A DNA stretch of 52,058 bases. Origin: Planctomycetota bacterium (GTDB lineage Bacteria; Planctomycetota; Planctomycetia; Pirellulales; UBA7805). The DNA lies in assembly GCA_003389215.1 (NCBI GenBank), contig QQVP01000120.1, positions 1 through 52,058 on the forward strand, read 5' to 3'. A program made the translations under genes and the position numbers. Positions within the stretch are counted from its first letter, which is position 1. Each line of letters starts with the position of its first letter. The notes beneath the pieces were generated by a model. The model made no database searches, was not told the DNA's origin, and saw only the letters and a program-made list of their open reading frames with translations. Below are positions 41,563 through 48,234 of the stretch, in pieces.

Positions 41563-42704
41563 GGTCGCGCATCGTACAGCGCGCCGGCGATCACTTCCAG
41601 TTGCGGCACCAGCCATTGGCGATGGGTGTAGACGCCGTGGCCGTTGAGGTGATGAAGCCAGTGGCGGGCCGCTTCGCCGTAGTCGATCAGCAGCGTCGTG
41701 CCGACGTCGCGAACCCGTTGTCCCGCGCGGAGACGGGCCAGGTAGTCGCGCCAGGCATGGTCGGCACCGAACAGGTCGCGCAGCCGCAGGTTGGCCCGAA
41801 ATTGCCGCCACAAGAGCAGCGAGGGGGCAAAGTTCGAACCGGTGATGCCGATCTGGTGGATGTAGTCGCCGTCGGCCCCGCTGCCGAAGTCGTCCAGCGA
41901 CTGCGGCAAGCTCGTCCGCGTCTCGGGCAGTTCCGGTCGCGGACGATGATTGACCAGGTGCAGCAGCTGCCCGCAACCATCGGCGGCAAAGGGATAAATG
42001 ATCGGCGAGCCGAGGGTCACGATGTCGAGCTGCTCGGGCGAGAACGACCAGTCACCGCGCTCGAGTCGGCGACGCACGCGATGCCAAAGCGGATGGGCTG
42101 CGCGGGCGTCGTCGCTGTGGGCGAAGACCTCGGCGGCGGCGAAGAACTTTTCGCGCCACTCGGGCTCGGCCAATAGCCGCGTCGCCAGGGCCAGCACGTT
42201 GCCGCCGTGGCTTTGTGTGAAGAAGGCGATCCGCTCGTCCGCTCGCCACGAGTGCCGCGCGAGTTCGTCGAGCACCAGGAGTGCGCCGGTGGCACGGGCC
42301 AGATGATGATTCTCGCCCGACCAGAACAGACGCCGCGCTCGGGGACCGCGACCGTCCGCATCGGCCAGGCCGCATTCGAGCTGCCGGGCATAGCCGGGCG
42401 TGAAGTTGCCGGCGTCGCCGAAGGTGGCGTCGATCCAGTAGTTCGTCGTGCGGCGGATGCGGCGGGCCAGCCAGGCCGCGCGTCGATCGAGTTGGGCGGC
42501 CAGCCCAAAGGGGTCGTCGCCGCAAAAGGTACCGTTGACCAGATAGATGGCGGCGACCTCTGCGTCGCGAAACCGCTGTCCGACGGCCGCCAGGCGGTGA
42601 CGCTCTTCGACGCGGTCGCGCGGCTGGGTGCCGATCGTCAGTCGCCGATAAGCGGACCGCGGCGACGGCGAGGAGGGGCGAATGTCGGGCTCGGCAAGCG
42701 ACAT
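41559..42704 (-). CDS. Hypothetical protein with lipase-like nucleophile elbow, operon with cutA
   Basis: A 381-aa soluble protein. I start it at ATG 42704 (MSLAEPDIRPSSPSPRSAYR). The 44 upstream in-frame residues are unlikely because the divergent YedK gene starts at 42805. AAIYLVNGTFCGDDPFGL resembles the first strand of an alpha/beta hydrolase with an oxyanion loop. IAFFTQSHGGNVLALATRLL carries a G/QxSxGG-like nucleophile elbow (Ser in QSHGGN). DIVTLGSPIIYPFAADGCGQ and the late His in QLLHLVNHRPRP could complete a triad. The activity is unproven. The stop overlaps the cutA start by ATGA. Confidence 0.7.
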   Translation of the reverse strand: MSLAEPDIRPSSPSPRSAYRRLTIGTQPRDRVEERHRLAAVGQRFRDAEVAAIYLVNGTFCGDDPFGLAAQLDRRAAWLARRIRRTTNYWIDATFGDAGNFTPGYARQLECGLADADGRGPRARRLFWSGENHHLARATGALLVLDELARHSWRADERIAFFTQSHGGNVLALATRLLAEPEWREKFFAAAEVFAHSDDARAAHPLWHRVRRRLERGDWSFSPEQLDIVTLGSPIIYPFAADGCGQLLHLVNHRPRPELPETRTSLPQSLDDFGSGADGDYIHQIGITGSNFAPSLLLWRQFRANLRLRDLFGADHAWRDYLARLRAGQRVRDVGTTLLIDYGEAARHWLHHLNGHGVYTHRQWLVPQLEVIAGALYDARP

Positions 42705-42791
42705 GACAAGCAAAGGGCAGGGGGACGACGGGTTGGGGCGACGGGAGCCGTGGGGCGACACCGGCCATGGGTACGACGACGCCTCACCCGT

Positions 42792-42797
42792 TATTAT
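42792..42797 (+). promoter_or_regulatory. Candidate -10 box for the YedK/HMCES gene
   Basis: tattat, 8 nt before the ATG. If used, transcription would begin at or next to the start codon. No good -35 (ttgaca-like) box is seen 17 nt upstream, and no LexA-type palindrome. Confidence 0.35.
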
Positions 42798-42804
42798 ACC
42801 GGGC

Positions 42805-43524
42805 ATGTGTGGAAGGTTTACGCTCCGCACGCCCATGAGCGTGCTGATCGAACAGTTCGACCTCGCTCGTCGCTCCGCGGCCTCCAGCGAGTCGCAGTTA
42901 CGACTTTTCGAGCCGCGTTACAACATCGCGCCGACGCAGTCGGTATGGGCGGTCCGCAATTCGCCGGCGGACGACCAGCGAGAGGCGGTACAGCTGCACT
43001 GGGGCCTGATTCCGCCCTGGGCCAAGGAGGCCGCGATCGGCAATCGGATGATCAATGCCCGGGCCGAGACCGTGGCCGAGAAGCCGTCGTTTCGCAGTGC
43101 GCTGAAGCGGCAGCGGTGCCTGGTGTTGGCCGACGGCTACTACGAATGGCAGAAGACGGGCGGACGCACCAAGCAGCCGTATTACTTTCATCGCGAGGGC
43201 GATCAGGCGTTCGCCTTTGCCGGCTTGTGGGAGCGGTGGCGGGACAAGTCGGCCGACGATTCAAACGACGCGAGCACGATCGAGTCGTGTACGATCATTA
43301 CCACCACGCCGAACCGGCTCGCCGCGACGGTGCACGATCGCATGCCGGTGATTCTCGACGAAGCGGACTACGACCTCTGGCTCGACCGCGACGAGCAGGA
43401 CGCCGAACGGTTGCGGCCGCTGCTGGCGCCGCTGGCCGACGAAGATTTTCTGATTGCCGAGCCGGTCAGTACCTTTGTCAACAAGCCGACCAGCGACGGT
43501 CCGGCGTGTATCGAACCGTTGTAG
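42805..43524 (+). CDS. yedK: SOS response-associated peptidase family protein (YedK/HMCES)
   Basis: A 239-aa SRAP protein. The N-terminus MCGRFTLRTP puts the catalytic Cys at position 2. This residue forms a thiazolidine crosslink to abasic sites in single-stranded DNA. Other family residues are RYNIAPTQ, N84 in INARAE, E114 in DGYYEWQK and H177 in ATVHDRMPVIL. It therefore should protect abasic sites at replication forks and prevent strand breaks. The start is fixed by Cys2. No Shine-Dalgarno sequence precedes it, and a TATTAT box lies at 42792-42797, so the mRNA may be leaderless. The gene is divergent from the cutA operon. Confidence 0.95.
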   Translation: MCGRFTLRTPMSVLIEQFDLARRSAASSESQLRLFEPRYNIAPTQSVWAVRNSPADDQREAVQLHWGLIPPWAKEAAIGNRMINARAETVAEKPSFRSALKRQRCLVLADGYYEWQKTGGRTKQPYYFHREGDQAFAFAGLWERWRDKSADDSNDASTIESCTIITTTPNRLAATVHDRMPVILDEADYDLWLDRDEQDAERLRPLLAPLADEDFLIAEPVSTFVNKPTSDGPACIEPL

Positions 43525-43573
43525 GTCGCGTCGTTGTAGGTCGCCTGATTCGCGGCGGGTCGTGGTATATTGA

Positions 43574-43643
43574 TGGCTGCGTTGTAAATGAGCCCTTCGC
43601 GGCGGCGGTGCCCGCTGGAATGCCGGCCTCCCGCTGGTCGGCC
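43574..43643 (+). repeat. 70-nt dispersed repeat, copy 2
   Basis: It starts tggctgcgttgtaaatgagc and ends gcctcccgctggtcggcc, as the copy at 31085. The six differences are three clustered bases (ccc for atg) plus three singles. It lies between the YedK and sulfotransferase genes. Confidence 0.88.
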
Positions 43644-43772
43644 TGGTTCATTGGCTGCGCAGGGCTCAATACTTGGCTTGCCGGCAGCCACCGCTAGTTA
43701 CCGCGGGTCCGCCGTAGGTAACGAAGATCGGTCAAACAGAGAAGCGGACATCGATCGCAAGGGAGTTCTTAC

Positions 43773-44591
43773 GTGTCGATCTTCAAGGTGGCGCTGCGAA
43801 AAGCCGATACGCTGCAGCGACGCATCCGCCGCCAGCTCTACCAGCGACGGCATCCCTGCGAGCGGACGACACCCGTGTTCATCGTCGGCAGCCAGCGCAG
43901 CGGAACCAGCATGACGCTGCGGGTGTTCGACTTGTCGCTCGACGCGCTGGTGTTCAACACCCAAGACCCGCGGGCCTATGAGCGGGGGATGCTGCACGAT
44001 CCGCCGGTGATTCAAGGTCTGCTCCGCGGCAGCCGCGCAACCGTGACCGTCTTCAAGCCGATGCACGAGATCCAGCGGATCCCGCGGTTTCTGCAGAAGT
44101 ACGACGGGCTGAAGATCGTCTGGCCCGTGCGGCACTATGCCGACGTCGTCAACTCGGCATCGCGGATGTGGCCCAACTTCCTCCAGACCGTGCGGGCGAT
44201 GACCCACGAACCGGAGAACGCCGGCTGGCACGGCGAGAGTCTCACCGAGCATCAGCGCGACGTCCTCCGCGAGCACTTCCGCGACGACACGACGCTGCTC
44301 ACCGCCAACGCCCTCTTCTGGTACGTGCGGAACAGCTTCTACTTCGAACTCGGTCTGGAGGACGCACCGCAAGTACGGCTCTTCAGCTACGAACGCATGG
44401 TGCAAAAGCCGCGCGAACAGTTCGCGGAGATCTTCGACTTCTGCGGCTGTCCCTTTACGCCCGAGCTGACGCGTGAGATCTTCGACTCGTCGATTGGCAA
44501 GAATGCCCGACCGGAGATCGACCCGGCGGTCGACGAGCTTTGCCAGGGGCTGTTGGAACGACTGTCGCCGCTGGCGGGCGTGCCGGGGTAG
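43773..44591 (+). CDS. Sulfotransferase family protein
   Basis: A 272-aa cytosolic enzyme. The start is GTG 43773 with GGGAG 7 nt upstream. The 5'-phosphosulfate loop for PAPS is FIVGSQRSGTSMTLRVFD (about residues 37-54). WPVRHYADVVNSASRMW is the 3'-phosphate-binding region, and LFSYERMVQKPREQFAEIFD with FCGCPFT is the typical C-terminal segment. It would transfer sulfate from PAPS to a carbohydrate, lipid or protein hydroxyl. The target is unknown. A secreted sulfatase is encoded elsewhere in the window. It ends 12 nt before the convergent TonB gene. Confidence 0.88.
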   Translation: MSIFKVALRKADTLQRRIRRQLYQRRHPCERTTPVFIVGSQRSGTSMTLRVFDLSLDALVFNTQDPRAYERGMLHDPPVIQGLLRGSRATVTVFKPMHEIQRIPRFLQKYDGLKIVWPVRHYADVVNSASRMWPNFLQTVRAMTHEPENAGWHGESLTEHQRDVLREHFRDDTTLLTANALFWYVRNSFYFELGLEDAPQVRLFSYERMVQKPREQFAEIFDFCGCPFTPELTREIFDSSIGKNARPEIDPAVDELCQGLLERLSPLAGVPG

Positions 44592-44603
44592 CAAGCGGCC
44601 GCG

Positions 44604-45332
44604 CTAGCGCAAGCGAAACACGAACGGCCAGATCTCGACGCTGTCGATCGCGGTGCCGTGGCGCCGTCGAGGCGTTCCCTGCCAACGGGCGACGGCATTG
44701 GCCGCGGCCGCATCGAGCACGCGATGCCCACTGCTGCGGTGGACGCGGACCTCGGTCACCTCGCCACTGGCGGCGATCGAGACCTTCAACACGACCGTCC
44801 CTTCCCAGCCAGAGCGGAGCGCCTCGGCCGGATAGATCGGCGGGGTATTGTCGCTGAAGACCGGCGCTTGGTCGTGATGGCCCATCACGCTGCGAGGCCG
44901 CACGCGACGCTGATGGGCCTGCATGGCGACGTCGGCGTCGGTGGGCATCTCGGCCAGCTTCACCTCGTGCGGACGCGCGACCGGCGGGGTATCGACCGGC
45001 TGCATGTCGGTCTCGGTCAGCGGCGTCGGCTCGGGCTCGCGTGTGGGGGTGATCTCATAGCGAACCTCTTCAATGATCGCGTAGTCGCGCGAGACAATGA
45101 CCGGCGGGGCCACCGGGCGCGTGGGCAGGACGGTGACCGAGGTGTCTTCGACCACCTCGTCCGTCATTTCCACAGAGATCGTCACCGGCTCGCCGGGCAG
45201 CCGCGGGATCGGCGGCGCGGCCTCGAGCACGAGCCAGCTGGCCACCAGGAAGACGGCCCCGTGCACAGCCAGCGAGCTGGCCACACTCTGGGTGCTCGCG
45301 GCGGTCAGGAATTTGGATAGCGAACCGAACAT
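44604..45332 (-). CDS. tonB: TonB family energy-transducing protein
   Basis: A 242-aa protein. The N-terminal anchor helix (SVASSLAVHGAVFLVASWLV, about residues 17-36) is followed by a Pro/Glu/Thr-rich periplasmic span (TREPEPTPLTETDMQPVDTP). A C-terminal TonB domain comes next: PPIYPAEALRSGWEGTVVLK, VSIAASGEVTEVRVHRSSGH, and RVLDAAAANAVARWQGTPRR. TonB passes proton-motive energy from ExbB/ExbD to outer-membrane receptors. ExbB and ExbD are not in the window. The gene lies directly downstream of a TonB-dependent receptor, on the same strand with a 227-nt gap, so they probably work together. Confidence 0.92.
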   Translation of the reverse strand: MFGSLSKFLTAASTQSVASSLAVHGAVFLVASWLVLEAAPPIPRLPGEPVTISVEMTDEVVEDTSVTVLPTRPVAPPVIVSRDYAIIEEVRYEITPTREPEPTPLTETDMQPVDTPPVARPHEVKLAEMPTDADVAMQAHQRRVRPRSVMGHHDQAPVFSDNTPPIYPAEALRSGWEGTVVLKVSIAASGEVTEVRVHRSSGHRVLDAAAANAVARWQGTPRRRHGTAIDSVEIWPFVFRLR

Positions 45333-45360
45333 CGACTCCGACTCAAGCGGGGGGCAAGGC

Positions 45361-45411
45361 CCCTGCCAACTTGAATTGCCTGTGCCAACTCAATTTGCCC
45401 TGCCAGGTTCC
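45361..45411. repeat. Imperfect tandem repeat, about 18-19 nt x 3
   Basis: ccctgccaacttgaattg, cctgtgccaactcaatttg and ccctgccaggttcc lie in a row just upstream of the tonB start codon. Confidence 0.7.
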
Positions 45412-45559
45412 ATTATTGTCGCGCGCCTCGGACATCGGCAAGCGATCCTGAAACGGGACCTTCAGGTCGCGGTTTCCCCTCGTGATTCCCCCTCGCGGTG
45501 CCCCGTCGCGTCTCCCGACGTCCCGTCGCGAGATCAACCACGAGAAGGCCAACCCGCGG

Positions 45560-47872
45560 CTACTTGAGCAGCTCGTAGGTCACAATCGCCCCGACCCCGG
45601 GACCGTCGCCGCCGGAGCCATGCACGCGGTATTGCTCGTCCCAGACGTTCTCGAAGTTGACCGAGATCCGCTGCCGCTTGCTGATCAGACGACCGTAGCG
45701 AAAGTTAAGCGTCTGATAGCCGGGCGTGCCGCCGATGGGAATGCGATTGACGTCGGAGATGTCGCGGGCCGAGAGGCGATCCTGGTCGCGGACCAGCCAG
45801 GCGTAGACGTCGAACCACTCCTGACCGCCGTTCCAACGCCGCCGCAGACCGACAATGCCCTGGGTGGGCGGAATGCGACTGAGCGGTTCGTCGCCGATGT
45901 CGTCGCGGCCGAAGGTGTACCAAAAGTTGCCGTACAAACTCCAACAACACGGCAGCAGGTACTCGCCGCTGGCCTCGACCCCCTGCAGGAAGGCGTCGCT
46001 GTTGGTCCGCTCCAACAGGTCGCCCGGACCCGGCGCGCCGCGGACGATGATGTCTTCCAGGTCGGTCCACCAGACGTAGACGTCGCCGCGAAAGTTGCCG
46101 CCGTTGTACTTGGCGCCAACTTCGTAGGTAATGCTCGTCTCCGGATCGAGGTCGGGATTGGGAATCTGGGTGCCGGTGAAGACGTTGTCGTTGATCGCCG
46201 CCAGGTCGTCGAGATTCGGGGCCCGAAAGCCCTCGCTGATCGAGGCGACCAGGTTCAGACAGGGGCTGTACGTATAGGTCAGCCCGACCGAGCCGATCCA
46301 GTCCTGATACTCGGGATCGATCTGCGAGACGACCACCGGCGGACCGGGCAGGGTGACGGTGGCCCCCGAAGTGACGTGTTCGTAGCGGACCCCGCCCACG
46401 ACGTCCAGACACTCGGTGATCGGCAGCTCCCACTGCAAGTAGACCCCGTAGCGCGAATACCAGGAGTCGTCGGGAAACTGGGCTGTGTCGCCGTCGGCGT
46501 CCGGATTGATGATCGAGCTATCGATTTCGTCGTGGTACCAGTCGAAGCCGTAGGTGAGCCAACCCCAACCGCCCAGGTCGGTGCCGAAGACACCGGTGAC
46601 GCCGGTCTGTTCGTCGGTGAATTCGCGGATCGCGTCGAGCGTGCCGATCGGGTTCGAGTCGATGCGGCCTTCCTTGTTTCGGGTGGCCGAGCCGGTGATC
46701 TGCCAGGTGTTGAGCCAGCTACACCAGTTCTCGCCCTGGTACCGCACGTAGAACAGGTCCCGCTGCTGCGGATCGAAGATCGTTTCGCGATTGGCGGGAA
46801 AGCGATCGGTGCGGAAGATGTCTTCGCCTTCGAAATGCTGCAGGGCGACGATCACCTCGTCGCTACCGTTCAGCGCGTAGTTGAACTTGATGTCGGCCGA
46901 GCCGTACCGCCAGCTACTGGCCGGCTGCCGTCCGCCGGGGTCGAAGCCGGGCGGGGCGTCGGGCGTCCCGCCGATGTCGAGATTGTTGTAGTTCGCGTAG
47001 CCGGCACCGCCGAAGAAGCCAAAGCCCTCGACCGAGCCTTCCATGTTCAGTCGGCCGTTGTAGCCGTAGTCGTACGTGCTGAACCGTTGCACGGTCGTGC
47101 CGCGGGTCCAGTTGTACCCCGTCACGTCCGACTTCTTGGTGATCACGTTGATCACGCCGCCCAGGGCATCGCCCCCGTAGAGCACGCTGCCGGGACCGCG
47201 GGTCACGTCGATCCGCTCGACGATGTTGGGGTCGATCGTGTTGAAGTACTGGTTCGGACCGGCGCGAAAGGTGGCGTTGGTCACGCGGACTCCGTCGACG
47301 AGAATCAACACCTGCTGGCCGGTGAGACCACGAATGAAGGGCGACGACTGTCCGCGACCGGTCCGCTGAATCAAGACGCCGGTGGTCGTCTCGAGCAGGC
47401 CGCCCAGGTCGACCGAGTTGCTCTCGATAATGTCCTGCTGGGTCACCACATCGACGGCGCGGGGAATTTCGAACAGCGATCGGCCGGGCCGGCCGCGACT
47501 GCCGCCGTCGAAGAAGTCGAACGACTGCTGCGTGAGGTCGGGAAAGATCTCGGCAACATCGAACGGATTGAAGTCGAAGTCGGTCGGCCCGTCGCCGGCG
47601 TCCGCAGCGGGCGAAGGCTCGCGCTCGCCCTCGATGATGAAGGGCGGGGCGGTCGCTTCGTCGTCGTCGGTGTCATCTGCGTCGGTGTCATCTGCGTCGG
47701 CGGCGCCGTCGGTCAACTCGTCCAAAAGATCTTCGTCGAGTCGCGGGGCCGGATCGTCCGCGTCGAAGGCCGGCTGGGCAAAGACGGGTGCCGCGAGCGC
47801 AAGGCACAAGCTCGTCGCGCACACCGAGAGCAGGAGCCGCGCAAGCTTAGCGCGGCGGAGCAGCTGGGTCAT
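45560..47872 (-). CDS. TonB-dependent outer-membrane receptor
   Basis: A 770-aa protein with a signal peptide (LLLSVCATSLCLALAAPVFA). A plug domain follows: AVDVVTQQDIIESNSVDLGG, LLETTTGVLIQRTGRGQSSP, FIRGLTGQQVLILVDGVRVT, VTRGPGSVLYGGDALGGVIN. A 22-strand-type barrel then contains YEHVTSGATVTLPGPPVVVS, SISEGFRAPNLDDLAAINDN, TYEVGAKYNGGNFRGDVYVW and a late NFENVWDEQYRVHGSG. The last strand is AIVTYELLK. FRAPNLDDL and the plug pattern fit siderophore or vitamin B12-type receptors. The ligand cannot be decided. The start at 47872 fits the signal peptide. A structured leader lies upstream. Confidence 0.92.
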   Translation of the reverse strand: MTQLLRRAKLARLLLSVCATSLCLALAAPVFAQPAFDADDPAPRLDEDLLDELTDGAADADDTDADDTDDDEATAPPFIIEGEREPSPAADAGDGPTDFDFNPFDVAEIFPDLTQQSFDFFDGGSRGRPGRSLFEIPRAVDVVTQQDIIESNSVDLGGLLETTTGVLIQRTGRGQSSPFIRGLTGQQVLILVDGVRVTNATFRAGPNQYFNTIDPNIVERIDVTRGPGSVLYGGDALGGVINVITKKSDVTGYNWTRGTTVQRFSTYDYGYNGRLNMEGSVEGFGFFGGAGYANYNNLDIGGTPDAPPGFDPGGRQPASSWRYGSADIKFNYALNGSDEVIVALQHFEGEDIFRTDRFPANRETIFDPQQRDLFYVRYQGENWCSWLNTWQITGSATRNKEGRIDSNPIGTLDAIREFTDEQTGVTGVFGTDLGGWGWLTYGFDWYHDEIDSSIINPDADGDTAQFPDDSWYSRYGVYLQWELPITECLDVVGGVRYEHVTSGATVTLPGPPVVVSQIDPEYQDWIGSVGLTYTYSPCLNLVASISEGFRAPNLDDLAAINDNVFTGTQIPNPDLDPETSITYEVGAKYNGGNFRGDVYVWWTDLEDIIVRGAPGPGDLLERTNSDAFLQGVEASGEYLLPCCWSLYGNFWYTFGRDDIGDEPLSRIPPTQGIVGLRRRWNGGQEWFDVYAWLVRDQDRLSARDISDVNRIPIGGTPGYQTLNFRYGRLISKRQRISVNFENVWDEQYRVHGSGGDGPGVGAIVTYELLK

Positions 47873-47910
47873 GTTGTCGAATCCCCCCTCCAGCACTCAC
47901 GGTCACACAC

Positions 47911-47997
47911 GCATCGGCAGACCTCGCGCGGATCGCGTGGACCCGGGGTAAGGTCGTCCTGCGGCACGCTGCGGGTAAGGAACGTCCGTGCCGATGC
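47911..47997 (-). promoter_or_regulatory. Candidate structured 5' leader of the TonB-dependent receptor
   Basis: gcatcggca (47911-47919) and tgccgatgc (47989-47997) are perfect 9-nt inverse complements enclosing 69 nt. The inner cggcacg (47962-47968) can compete for the same right arm via cgtgccg (47987-47993). Two direct copies of gggtaagg with nearby cgtcc (47945-47959 and 47973-47987) lie inside. A cis-regulatory RNA is possible. The cobalamin hallmark gccactg is absent. Confidence 0.35.
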
Positions 47998-48029
47998 AGG
48001 CGACAACCGTCAGAACAATCGCTATAGAC

Positions 48030-48043
48030 GTATCGATCGATAC
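48030..48043. promoter_or_regulatory. 14-nt perfect palindrome, possible operator
   Basis: gtatcgatcgatac. It lies upstream of the receptor leader with tatagc nearby on the minus strand. It could be a repressor site or could be chance. Confidence 0.35.
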
Positions 48044-48234
48044 AATCGGCAATCTTTAGCCGTTGCCGACCCGCGGCGTAGCCCGCTGACGACCGCTCGC
48101 TGGCCAGCGGTTGGCGCTCGTGTTGGAGCCCCGATGGCCGGCACGATGGTAACGCTAGCGTCGACGGTCGAAGCGAGAGTGAGCGGGCCAAGAACAGGCC
48201 GCGGGGCCGCCACAGGGGATCACACCGGCGCGTC

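Larger units (their letters stand above)
47873..48234. other. Leader region of the TonB-dependent receptor, no gene
   Basis: 362 nt between carB and the receptor start. The half near the receptor carries inverted repeats able to pair in two alternative ways (47911-47997) and a direct repeat. The far half contains a 14-nt palindrome at 48030. Nothing recognisable lies in 48060-48234. Confidence 0.55.

Noticed and set aside
47873..48060. Cobalamin riboswitch upstream of the TonB-dependent receptor
   Set aside because: The conserved gccactg and gggaa boxes are missing and the enclosed region is too short. Only a generic structured leader is proposed.
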